Assembly: GCF_000213655.1 (NCBI RefSeq)
Contig: NC_015554.1
Coordinates: 3,968,001 to 4,032,000, forward strand
Origin: Alteromonas naphthalenivorans
Lineage (GTDB): Bacteria > Pseudomonadota > Gammaproteobacteria > Enterobacterales > Alteromonadaceae
DNA: 64,000 bases
Direction of reading: 5' to 3'
Positions within the stretch are counted from its first letter, which is position 1, and every line of letters starts with the position of its first letter. Shown piece after piece: positions 53,332-61,273 of the stretch. A program made the position numbers and the translations under genes. The notes beneath the pieces are model-generated. The model worked only from the letters and a program-made list of their open reading frames with translations, was not told the DNA's origin and made no database searches.

Positions 53332-53380
53332 GTTCGCTCCAACTATTACGAGTGATACTGACCAGTTCTCAATCCTCAGC

Positions 53381-53476
53381 TCTAGGTTTTAGCGTTATAT
53401 CACTTATAGGTTTTAATGTCATTTTATTTATAGGTTTTAATGACTTGTTGTTTCTAGGCTTTAATGCTCATTAGCT
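53381..53476. repeat. Four tandem 24-bp repeats upstream of the Fic gene
   Basis: Units start at 53383, 53407, 53431 and 53455, exactly 24 bp apart, with core TAGGTTTTAATG (first copy ends AGCG, last has TAGGC). They lie 50-145 bp upstream of the Fic start codon, in the promoter region. A likely role is cooperative binding of a regulator, possibly the Fic protein's own winged helix. Confidence 0.7.
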
Positions 53477-53605
53477 TGAAGATGGTACACAAGAAACAGA
53501 GCTTTCCGGCCATAATCCCTCCAAAAGAAGTACAGATTTATAACCGGCGAGTAATTAAAAAAGGGGATGTAAATACTAGCTAACTTCTACTTTATTTAGT
53601 TGTTT

Positions 53606-53710
53606 CTAACTATTGCCACAGGGCGTATTTTGCCGTAAGTTTTTTTGGAGCTGTATCTGCGTTACTTCCAGATATACTTGTGTGGTAGACAAGTCAAAAT
53701 ACCCTAGGTA
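53606..53710 (-). pseudogene. Possible tyrosine-recombinase C-terminal remnant
   Basis: The segment FWEYLGYFDLSTTQVYLEVTQ resembles the end of integrases (LGHxxxSTTQxYxxVT), where the tyrosine is the nucleophile. No upstream catalytic R/K/H boxes are present in the 88-codon frame, so only a fragment remains. The call rests on a short match. Confidence 0.35.
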
Positions 53711-53872
53711 TTCCCAAAATCCACGATAATCAGAATCATTATCAAGTGTCGCTTTGCTACGTTGAAACATAGTACAAGTATTGCTTGATCTCAATTTCAT
53801 ATTGTTCGGGACAAAAGGTTGATCTTCAAAGTAATGAATGTCAAGTCCAACTGTATGCTGTAATGTTAACAT

Positions 53873-54375
53873 CTCAGTAGTTACGATGTATTACCCTCTG
53901 TGGGCCAGATTCTGTTGTGACAATTATTGGTACATTTTAGTTGAAAGTGATTGTCATGGATCTCCGTCCACGAGCTGTTCAAAGTCATTTTGAAAAAAAT
54001 ACATAGAGAATGTTAGTGAGCTCGAAGAGCTTATATCTATTTTCTATCTTAATTTCTAACTAAAGATCTAATGTGTTCAGTTTTGACGAATAGTTTGTAT
54101 GAACGGCACAAATAAAATATGGCTGGATATTTATGCGTGTGAATGGCTTGACAGTATTTTTGTAATTCATGGATGGAGTAATGGCTGTGGATAATTCAAG
54201 TTATAGCCTGAATTCGACATCGTTCAGCGTATTTTTTCTAAATTTTTCGAGCTATTACGCCTGTATTGAGTCATCAAGCGGTCTAAATGATGTCGTTTTA
54301 TGCTGCTATTAGTGTGGGATAGATAAACAGGCACAGCAATGCCCCGGAAACTAATCCGGTAAACCAATGGAACTG
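53873..54375. other. 500-bp stretch without a gene
   Basis: No supported frame, no strong hairpin or repeat. It separates the recombinase remnant from the winged-helix gene and shows many short stops in all frames. Confidence 0.4.
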
Positions 54376-55281
54376 TTATTGGCTTTGGAGCCGTTGTCTT
54401 TCTAATTTACTTTGAAGATAAGCCGAATGTTCTTGTGGTGAAGCGTTAGGCCCTGGCCGGGGAATATCGAGCTCGAAATTAGAAAACAAAGCTTTGTTCT
54501 TCTCGGCGTCTGTTGTATGAAGTTTTGATTTCAGGGATTTGTAACCTCCCCGCATATTAATAATTTTATTGATCTTGGTGAACAGAATTCGGTTGTCCAT
54601 AAGCTTGAAACGGATAAGACCCATATCAGACATTGTATTTATAATTCTGCGTATAGTGTTGCGAGACCATTGCATCATTGCAGAAAGGAAAGCCACGCTG
54701 CGCGAAAGCACAGGTTTATTATATTTCTGAATGTGCTTATCCTGGTTGTGTAAATATGCATGGAGAATGAGAGTCTTGTGTAAATGCCGAGATTGATTGC
54801 GCTGCCATTTCTCCCCTGCCGAATTAGGTTGAAGAGCACTCACTGGCACTTTGAAAAACGTTACTTTTGGCTTGTACTTGTCGTAGAAACCTTTGGTTGT
54901 TTTTCGGGTGCGAAGCTCATTCAGCATTAACTGCATCCAGTACGCGAACTCCACTGCATAGGCGTGATCACCGATCCGCAGATGGTGAGATACGTCGTCT
55001 ATATAGGTATATTTGAGATCTTTCTTTTCGCGAGCTGGTGGAGTCTCGCTTTTAAGGAACTTCTTTTCGATTAATGAATTAATAGCAGCCCGGATGGTAT
55101 TTGGTGAATACCCCAGGTTATTGCATAAGCTTATTGTTGTTCGTTTAAAAATATTGCCTTTAGTTTCGTCACAGGCAAAGTATGCGGTGAAACTAAAAAC
55201 AAAGGCTTCGGTTTCTGTTAAGTGCTCAAAGAGCTGTGTGCTCATGAACACAAATTCTGTGTATTTTCTTTTTCTGTTCAT
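54376..55281 (-). CDS. Winged-helix plasmid protein, possible replication or control factor
   Basis: The 301-residue basic protein has two apparent winged-helix regions. One is RTTISLCNNLGYSPNTIRAAINSLIEKKFLKSETPP, about residues 47-82; the other is RSVAFLSAMMQWSRNTIRRIINTMSDMGLIRFKLMDNRILFTKINK, about 198-243. Tandem winged helices occur in plasmid Rep proteins and in partition regulators. It lies next to the probable initiator gene and iterons, but I do not recognise a family. Downstream, a stretch with no gene follows. The start at 55281 has no strong ribosome site; ATG 55245 is an alternative. Confidence 0.65.
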   Translation of the reverse strand: MNRKRKYTEFVFMSTQLFEHLTETEAFVFSFTAYFACDETKGNIFKRTTISLCNNLGYSPNTIRAAINSLIEKKFLKSETPPAREKKDLKYTYIDDVSHHLRIGDHAYAVEFAYWMQLMLNELRTRKTTKGFYDKYKPKVTFFKVPVSALQPNSAGEKWQRNQSRHLHKTLILHAYLHNQDKHIQKYNKPVLSRSVAFLSAMMQWSRNTIRRIINTMSDMGLIRFKLMDNRILFTKINKIINMRGGYKSLKSKLHTTDAEKNKALFSNFELDIPRPGPNASPQEHSAYLQSKLERQRLQSQ

Positions 55282-55330
55282 ATTTTTATCAACAATTCAT
55301 AGTTTTTGCTGATAAAAAACGCATTAGCAG

Positions 55331-55358
55331 TTGACCTGATCGATCAAACCGCTAGAAT
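55331..55358 (+). promoter_or_regulatory. Candidate promoter for a short rightward RNA
   Basis: TTGACC (55331-55336) and TAGAAT (55353-55358) are separated by 16 bp, close to sigma-70 consensus. A terminator follows at 55396-55436, and no gene lies between them. Confidence 0.45.
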
Positions 55359-55364
55359 TAGATG

Positions 55365-55436
55365 AGTAACTGCTTTCCAAAAGTTACATCCTAAGACCCG
55401 CAAAGTGCGCCAACACTTCGCGGGTTTTGTCTTTTT
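55365..55436 (+). ncRNA. Candidate small RNA of about 70 nt beside the rep region
   Basis: Between the promoter at 55331-55358 and a terminator, the predicted transcript would hold two hairpins: GTAACT / AGTTAC (55367-55387) and the terminator stem. No open reading frame fits. Its position between the initiator gene and the winged-helix gene, on the opposite strand to both, suits a copy-number or incompatibility RNA. This is a prediction only. Confidence 0.4.
55396..55436 (+). terminator. Factor-independent terminator, rightward
   Basis: Arms ACCCGCAAAGTG / CACTTCGCGGGT with one mismatch, followed by TTTTGTCTTTTT. No rightward gene ends here, which is the main clue for the small RNA. Confidence 0.75.
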
Positions 55437-55668
55437 AGCGCTTCTTATCTTCCCGCTAGTTTGCTTTATATATTCCTAGCTATTGGTTAAAGATTCAATT
55501 TTGTAGAAAAGAATCAGCTAACAGATGTAATCTTTATATGAAAGGTATGAGAGATCAAGCGAGATCGCGATCTAAACAGGATCTTTTTAAAGATTGGATC
55601 CGATGCTTAGTTATTGAATTTTCTTGGTTAAAGATTGGATCCGGGAAATAATAACATTATTGTAGCTA
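55437..55668. other. Possible origin segment with clustered GATC sites
   Basis: 232 bp, AT-rich. It holds two AGATTGGATCCG repeats (55591-55602 and 55632-55643) and a cluster of four further GATC tetramers at about 55553-55583. Clustered GATC plus iteron-like repeats next to an initiator gene is a common layout for methylation-regulated plasmid origins. Confidence 0.5.
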
Positions 55669-57135
55669 CTATCGCTTGCTGTTGAATTGATTCAAAATAT
55701 GTAAGGCAGACATATGCCGTCTGAAAGCAATCACCGATGCGCCCTGTTCTGGTGAAAAGCCAATGTTGATTAGATAACCCTGAACCGTCGCCCTACCGTA
55801 TTCTACTACTAATTCTCCTTTACGCGGCTCAGACAGATGACAGGTTTCAACAATCTGAACTATCTTATCTCTGACGGCGTCATGTATTTTTGCATTATAC
55901 TCTGGATCAGCATTTGCCAGCACCATATTAGAAAACTTGCGTTTGAACTCACTAAGACTGGAAGAAGGTGCAATTGACTCTCGAAGCTCGTTCCAAGTAT
56001 AGATTTTTTGTGCCTGGCGACCTGTAATAAGGTGTTCTCTTGCCCAAAGGCCAAACAGGATTTCAATTTCGTTTTTTGTGGCAAAGACATCGCTATCTAT
56101 CAAAAGCATATCGTCTAGGGTGCGCTTTGCACGTACTGCAGCAATGATGTTTTTCACCGTCGAACGTGGGAATTGAACCACTGCCGCCTTTTTCTCCATT
56201 TGTCTTTCATCCTCATAGGTGACCAGAGCTTCGAGCCTGAACAGCTTGTAGTACATTTCTATATCTTTGATAGAGTCAGGACTACGATCATAGAAGTCCC
56301 GCATATCGAAAGTGGTTGCAGAGATTCGCTGTAAAGAGTGGATTGCATTATTCATGTAACCACCAGCAGAAGAATCTGATAGGGGCACGTCTTTTGCCAT
56401 GGAGATAAGCTGTTCTAAAGGCAGAGTAAAGGTTTCACCGATGGTATCAGCTTGATCTATTCGCTCAGATATGTGGTTGATGAGCCATGTGATCGCGCCA
56501 GCGTAATAACTCATATCAGGTAGGTAGATAAGTCTGCCCTCCTCTGCGCGAGCCGTAATGGAAATGGGCTTTACCCTACCCTCCTCTTTCAATTTCACCC
56601 GTATGATTCCGGCTTTGTCTTTTCGGTTTGTGCGCATGGCTTTTACCAAGTACCGGACAATTTGCAGCTCAAGGAAACGGGTTTTGTCGTCGTACCTGTC
56701 AATATCGATAGTTTCTACAGTATTGGATGCCACCAGCTGAAAGTTACTGACGTCTGGCGGAGATGCCGAATCCGAGCCCGCTATCGCCTGGCCCTTGGGT
56801 ATTGCCAAGGTAAAAAGCTTCCCTCGGCGCCGACGTATAGGATCGGTCGTAATGAACTCACTTTCTATGAGGTTTGCCTTTTCAAGTGTAACCAGGTGAT
56901 GGCGAATATTAGAGACTTTTCGGTTAATGCGTTCTGCTAAAAATTCGAAACTGGCAATGCGTTCGTCGATATCTTGAAGCGCTATGAAGATGTCAGAAAT
57001 AACTGCTATTGTAGTTGGCGAAACAGATAAGGCCCCACATAAGCGAAGATAAACTTTCAAATCAAGAGTGTCTGGTGCGCTAACTAACGGTGCTGTAAAT
57101 CCATATTTCTCTGATAAGTCAAAAAGCTCTCGCAC
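55669..57135 (-). CDS. Probable plasmid replication initiator, RctB-like
   Basis: The 488-residue protein has an N-terminal winged-helix region (AVISDIFIALQDIDERIASFEFLAERINRKVSNIRHHLVTLEKANLIESE, about 44-92). Its central part has the order seen in RctB, the initiator of Vibrio chromosome II: RKDKAGIIRVKLKEEGRV then YYAGAITWLINHISERIDQ, then SSAGGYMNNAIHSLQRISATTFDMRDF. This comparison is from memory and the similarity is low. Context supports it: GATC-bearing repeats at its promoter and 3' side, and a divergent parAB operon. RctB sites also contain GATC and depend on methylation. It could be another class of iteron-binding initiator. Confidence 0.65.
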   Translation of the reverse strand: MRELFDLSEKYGFTAPLVSAPDTLDLKVYLRLCGALSVSPTTIAVISDIFIALQDIDERIASFEFLAERINRKVSNIRHHLVTLEKANLIESEFITTDPIRRRRGKLFTLAIPKGQAIAGSDSASPPDVSNFQLVASNTVETIDIDRYDDKTRFLELQIVRYLVKAMRTNRKDKAGIIRVKLKEEGRVKPISITARAEEGRLIYLPDMSYYAGAITWLINHISERIDQADTIGETFTLPLEQLISMAKDVPLSDSSAGGYMNNAIHSLQRISATTFDMRDFYDRSPDSIKDIEMYYKLFRLEALVTYEDERQMEKKAAVVQFPRSTVKNIIAAVRAKRTLDDMLLIDSDVFATKNEIEILFGLWAREHLITGRQAQKIYTWNELRESIAPSSSLSEFKRKFSNMVLANADPEYNAKIHDAVRDKIVQIVETCHLSEPRKGELVVEYGRATVQGYLINIGFSPEQGASVIAFRRHMSALHILNQFNSKR

Positions 57136-57248
57136 GAAAATTCCACCGAATTTATAGATTATATTTAATTCCCAGATTCGATCCTGAGATTATCTAACTC
57201 TGTCCTCCAAGTCCAATCTAAAGATGTTTTCTATTTTTTCTTTAATGA

Positions 57249-57262
57249 GGTTCAGGTGAACC
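57249..57262. promoter_or_regulatory. Palindromic site GGTTCA-N2-TGAACC, first copy
   Basis: GGTTCAGGTGAACC, 6-bp arms around a GG centre. Related copies occur at 57641-57654 and 59887-59900, so the set flanks parAB. It is a candidate operator or a ParB-type site. Confidence 0.6.
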
Positions 57263-57640
57263 AAACTTAAATTTAATTACCTTAGACTAGTAATGACGAG
57301 GCTTCTAGCTATTTTTCTTTTTAAAAAATAGTCTGCTTAGCCTTTTAAAATCCATAATGGATGAAGAAATCTTGTAGGAGTTTACTAGGGGAGGTATTCG
57401 GAATTGAACCCATTCGTATGGCATACAATTTTTAGAATATATGTCAGTTTGGTACAGCTGAACTTGTAGTTAGATCTTCATTTAAAAGTCACGTCTAATA
57501 GGCTTTTCAGCTATTTAATATTATTTATTAAATTGGCCTGTTCACATGTGGTACTGAATTCATAAGTGAAGAACGTTGAGGTGCCAACCGGGAGAATAAA
57601 TTTCTATTGTTACGAAGTGATTCGACAAATTACCAATACT

Positions 57641-57654
57641 AGTTCAGGTGAACC
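57641..57654. promoter_or_regulatory. Palindromic site GTTCA-N2-TGAACC, second copy
   Basis: AGTTCAGGTGAACC, with the same centre as the first copy. It lies 174 bp upstream of the parA start. Confidence 0.6.
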
Positions 57655-57827
57655 GGACGGCGTAAAATCGCCTGCAAGCCTTATGTAATAAGCTCTTCGA
57701 GAATATTTTATTTTAATTTTAATTATCTGAAACTAACCCGATAGACACATATTTTATAGATTCGATCCGAGACTTTAAATCTTTAGCATGTCAGACTAAT
57801 TTCGTGTGCTAAAACAAGGTCGAAATA

Positions 57828-58754
57828 ATGAAGAAAGCTGAGCCATATAATGGAATGCGAGTACTTTCCAGCTACCACAGGAAAGGTGGCGTGGGTAAAA
57901 CCTTCCTCGCTTCTACAATCGCTTATTTACTAGCAACTGGCGGTCCGGATGGAAAAGGGGTAAAGCGTCGAGTGTTGGTGCTGGATTATGACTCGCAACA
58001 GGACTCGTCAAAAGCCTTTCTGAAAATGGACGCCATCCCAGGTGATGACGAATACGCCGCGCCGCTGCATCCAGAAGTCGATGAGATTGTTGATCCTGAA
58101 TGGAGTGGCCGTAATACATCTACTGATATTCTATTTGATTCACCGGTGTATGAGTATCCAACGGCTTTTGAAAACATCCAGGTGTTGCCTTCAGAAGGCA
58201 ACGTTGACCGCGTACTATCCATGACGCCGCAAACTGCGAGTTTAGCGCCCACAATCACCACATACATGCGCACTTGGTTTTCAGATCCTGAACTGGCAAA
58301 TGATTACGACATCGTTATTGTTGATAATCCGCCCAGTAAATCACCAGTAAGTGCCGGCATATTAGGGGCCGCAACGCATGTAATAATACCGACTGAACCA
58401 GAGTATGACTCTATTGATGGTGTGCCTATGCTGCTGAACCGTATTGCACGTATCAACGAGGAACGCCCGGATCATCCTCTGGAGATAGTTGGCGTTGTGC
58501 CCAACAAGGTACCAAGTAAGTCTCGTCTTACCCAAAAAGATGAAGTGGCCCTGGCTAAGTTATACGACAGAAACGGTCCTACAGGAAAATACATGAGTCG
58601 GTTCTGGCTTCAACAACGCAACTGTTATCGAGTGATGGAACGACCATCTGTTGATGAATCACACTTTAATTACGTGCATAACCATCATGCGCTAAAAGAA
58701 ATGCAAAAACTTTATGAACTTGTTGAAAGCAGTTTATGGGGGAATGAAATATGA
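57828..58754 (+). CDS. parA: ParA-type partition ATPase
   Basis: The 308-residue Walker-type ATPase has a deviant Walker A KGGVGKT at 19-25, a Walker A' segment VLDYDSQQDSSKAF and a Walker B segment DIVIVDNPPSKSP. ParA moves plasmid copies apart on the nucleoid in response to ParB. There is no long N-terminal DNA-binding domain, so this is nearer to the short (type Ib-like) or chromosomal ParA forms. It overlaps the next gene by 4 bp (ATGA), as parAB operons do. An AGATTCGATCCG repeat lies 59 bp upstream. Confidence 0.93.
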   Translation: MKKAEPYNGMRVLSSYHRKGGVGKTFLASTIAYLLATGGPDGKGVKRRVLVLDYDSQQDSSKAFLKMDAIPGDDEYAAPLHPEVDEIVDPEWSGRNTSTDILFDSPVYEYPTAFENIQVLPSEGNVDRVLSMTPQTASLAPTITTYMRTWFSDPELANDYDIVIVDNPPSKSPVSAGILGAATHVIIPTEPEYDSIDGVPMLLNRIARINEERPDHPLEIVGVVPNKVPSKSRLTQKDEVALAKLYDRNGPTGKYMSRFWLQQRNCYRVMERPSVDESHFNYVHNHHALKEMQKLYELVESSLWGNEI

Positions 58755-59878
58755 CCACCTCCAGAAAGTCAAGACGCCGCACAGTCAGTAAGGCAACTTC
58801 TCAGGAAGATCTCATAAGCCAATTTGAGTCAGGACAAGGCGTATCTAAAAAGTCGCAACAGATGTTAGACGGGCTCAAAGAACGAGATAAATCCAAAGAA
58901 AGCGAAGTCCATGATGATCCACTTTTTAAGACACCATCTGAGTTAGACAGGGTCTTGGTGGATTACATTCAGCCGCAAGCTGACAACTCCCGGTATTTGC
59001 CGGTTACGTTTGCCAAGAAAGCTGATGAGGAATCTATCGCCGCGTTAGATGACTGCGTAGTTTGTGAAAAAGGTGTTCTAGAGAATCGACTGTCGAAAGA
59101 CAATCCTCGTTATGATGCCGTCAATCAGGAAATTGAAGAGATTAGAAACCTGGCTGAGACGCTTAAACACAGTGAACTTGTGCACCCAATAGCAGTTTGG
59201 CGGAAAAACATGTCTGACTATCCCATAGTGGCTGGTCACAGACGTTTCTACGCGATTCGCTTCCTTTACGGAGGCCTAATCAAGGTCAAAGTGAAAATCT
59301 ACGCTGAGAAGCCAAAGAATCTCAATGTACTTCGTCACATTGAGAACTTTTCCCGATCTGACCTGACACCACCAGATGCTTTAAGCAGTTATGCGAAAGC
59401 TGTTCGCGAACTGGAAAACCTGGAAGCAGCAACAATTCAGAGTGACCGAATTTCTGTAGTGACATCATATTTAGGGATCAGTCGTACTTCATTCTTCCGA
59501 TATGACAAACTTTACGAAAATATTGAATTTGTCATGCCGTTGCTTGAAAACAAGATAGTAACGAGTCTTGTTGCTTTGTACGAAGAAATTAAGAAGGCCG
59601 AAGAGCATCAGGATGCGCAACGATATTTGGAAACACTCAATGCACAGCGTAAATTCCTTAAATATTTGCCTCCCGAGACACTTAAAAAGCCGGGTAGGGC
59701 AAAAAAGTACATCACAATGCCTAAAGTCAAGGTGACACAAACGTCAGCTATTCGTCGACTCCTGACGGAGGATGTTACTCAACTAGATGTTGGCATTGAT
59801 TGGGGAAAAGTTGATTTTGAAGATGCTGCAATGGTTGAAAAAGTACTTAAAGCATTGCTGACAGCGCTCTCTAAATAG
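58751..59878 (+). CDS. parB: ParB-type centromere-binding protein
   Basis: The 375-residue protein has an N-terminal ParB/Srx-like CTPase domain. The family's GERR-type box reads VAGHRRFYAIRFL (about residues 159-171) and the following strand is LIKVKVKIYAEKP. A helix-turn-helix region follows (RISVVTSYLGISRTSFFRYDKLYENIEFVMPLL, about 236-268). It likely binds the palindrome array that starts 408 bp after its stop codon. The N-terminal 90 residues are extended and charged, probably the ParA-contact region. Expression is coupled to parA. Confidence 0.88.
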   Translation: MTTSRKSRRRTVSKATSQEDLISQFESGQGVSKKSQQMLDGLKERDKSKESEVHDDPLFKTPSELDRVLVDYIQPQADNSRYLPVTFAKKADEESIAALDDCVVCEKGVLENRLSKDNPRYDAVNQEIEEIRNLAETLKHSELVHPIAVWRKNMSDYPIVAGHRRFYAIRFLYGGLIKVKVKIYAEKPKNLNVLRHIENFSRSDLTPPDALSSYAKAVRELENLEAATIQSDRISVVTSYLGISRTSFFRYDKLYENIEFVMPLLENKIVTSLVALYEEIKKAEEHQDAQRYLETLNAQRKFLKYLPPETLKKPGRAKKYITMPKVKVTQTSAIRRLLTEDVTQLDVGIDWGKVDFEDAAMVEKVLKALLTALSK

Positions 59879-59886
59879 CGCCTTCT

Positions 59887-59900
59887 AGTTCATCTGAACC
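59887..59900. promoter_or_regulatory. Palindromic site GTTCA-N2-TGAACC, third copy
   Basis: AGTTCATCTGAACC, 9 bp after the parB stop. The centre differs from the first two copies, but the arms are kept, which argues for protein binding. Confidence 0.5.
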
Positions 59901-59913
59901 AATCCGCTCTGAA

Positions 59914-59957
59914 AACGCCACAGGTCAATATATACAGGCCCTGTGGCGTTTTTTTAT
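59914..59957 (+). terminator. Terminator of the parAB operon
   Basis: Perfect 11-bp arms AACGCCACAGG / CCTGTGGCGTT with a 15-nt loop, followed by TTTTTTT. Confidence 0.92.
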
Positions 59958-60285
59958 ATTTAAAATAAATAGGTGGGTCTTTTAAAGATTATATAGTAAA
60001 AGCAGATTCGATCCGGTAACTTGTGGATTTCAATACATGGTACAAGCTAAATATTTGCCCTTATTATTTTAGCTATTCCCAATTTGTTAATTGAAGCGGC
60101 TTCCCCAGGTGCATTGTCGGGTTGTTTAGTTTCGACAACGCGCCTGGCATTAGCCTGTTCCTGTAAGGCCTAGTATGAACTGCCTCACTCAAAATCACAT
60201 TATTGCCACGTCTTTTTCCGATCTGAACACTCAATAACAAGGTCGCAAGCTATTTCACTCGTCTTAGGAGGTAGAGTAGTACTGA
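59958..60285. other. 328-bp gene-free spacer before the palindrome array
   Basis: It contains one AGATTCGATCCG repeat (60004-60015) and no supported gene. It leads directly into the array at 60286. Confidence 0.4.
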
Positions 60286-61159
60286 TTTTCACATGTGAAA
60301 ATTAGTCAGGCTAATTGCGTAGGGTTAACACCAAGCTGACGTAACGCGTATTAGTTAGACGTTAGGGTAAGGCAGTGTTGATTTTCGCATGCGAAAATAA
60401 GCCAAGCTGACAGCACTGTGTCAACACCAAGCCGGCGTAACGCGTATTAGTTAGACGTTAGGGTTGGGCAGTGGTAATTTTCGCATGCGAAAATAGTCAG
60501 GCTGATTGCGTAGCGTTAACACCAAGCCGACGTAACGCGTATTAGTTAGGCGTTAGGGTAGGGCAGTGCTAATTTTCACATGTGAAAAAAGTCAGGCTGA
60601 TTGCGTAGCGTTAACACCAAGCCGACGTAACGCGTATTAGTTATGCGTTAGGGTAGGGCAGTGCTAATTTTCACATATGAAAAAAGTCAGGCTGACAGCA
60701 TTGTGTCGACACTAAGCCGACGTAACGTATATTAGTGAAACGTTAGGCTAGGGCAGTGTTGATTTTCGCATGCGAAAAAAGTCAGGCTGACAGCATTGTG
60801 ACAATACCAAGCCGACGTAACGCGTATTAGTTAGACGTTAGGGTAGGGCAGTGTTGATTTTCGCATGCGAAAATAAGCCAGGCTGACAGCACTGTGTCAA
60901 CACCAAGCCGGCGTAACGCGTATTAGTTAGACGTTAGGGTTGGGCAGTGGTAATTTTCGCATGCGAAAATAGTCAGGCTGATTGCGTAGCGTTAACACCA
61001 AGCCGACGTAACGCGTATTAGTTAGGCGTTAGGGTAGGGCAGTGCTAATTTTCACATATGAAAAAAGTCAGGCTGACAGCATTGTGTCAACACTAAGCCG
61101 ACGTAACGTATATTAGTGAAACGTTAGGCTAGGGCAGTGTTGATTTTCACATGTGAAAA
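60286..61159. repeat. Centromere-like array: ten 16-bp palindromes at 95-96 bp period
   Basis: TTTTCGCATGCGAAAA or TTTTCACATGTGAAAA occurs at 60286, 60382, 60478, 60573, 60668, 60763, 60858, 60954, 61049 and 61144 (the copies at 60668 and 61049 read TTTTCACATATGAAAA). Spacers of 79-80 bp are themselves repeats sharing CCAAGCCGACGTAACGCGTA and TAGACGTTAGGG. Spacers 2 and 7 are nearly identical, 3 and 8 identical, and 5 and 9 nearly identical, so a block was duplicated. It lies just after parAB. The palindrome resembles ParB sites of the TTTCACGTGAAA type. A partition centromere (as F sopC) is the best reading. Confidence 0.85.
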
Positions 61160-61273
61160 TTATCTAGTGTAGGTATGAACCGGCACGCAATAAAAAACTA
61201 AGTAATTGATAAACAGCGTAAAAAGCTCGTTGGGCCAATGATGCTTTTTAAGATCAATTACTTAGTAAAAAAG

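Larger units (their letters stand above)
57136..57827. other. 692-bp rep-par intergenic region
   Basis: No gene. It is AT-rich, with an AGATTCGATCC repeat at each end (57174 and 57758) and two GTTCA-N2-TGAACC sites (57249-57262 and 57641-57654). It probably holds the promoters of rep and parA and part of the origin. Confidence 0.5.
55591..60015 (+). repeat. Five iteron-like repeats AGATTSGATCCK around rep and par
   Basis: Copies are at 55591-55602 and 55632-55643 (AGATTGGATCCG), 57174-57185 (AGATTCGATCCT), 57758-57769 and 60004-60015 (AGATTCGATCCG). All are in the same orientation and each contains GATC. They lie 3' of the initiator gene, at its promoter, at the parA promoter and after parB. 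They are likely binding sites for the initiator. Confidence 0.65.

Noticed and set aside
53247..53474. Small hydrophobic protein with LGFN-type 8-residue repeats
   Set aside because: The amino-acid repeat is a by-product of the 24-bp DNA repeat upstream of the Fic gene; no ribosome site, and it overlaps the Fic coding region on the other strand.
60286..61159. CRISPR array (regular palindromic repeats with spacers)
   Set aside because: Spacers are about 80 bp and conserved among themselves, repeats are only 16 bp, and no cas gene is present. A partition site fits better.
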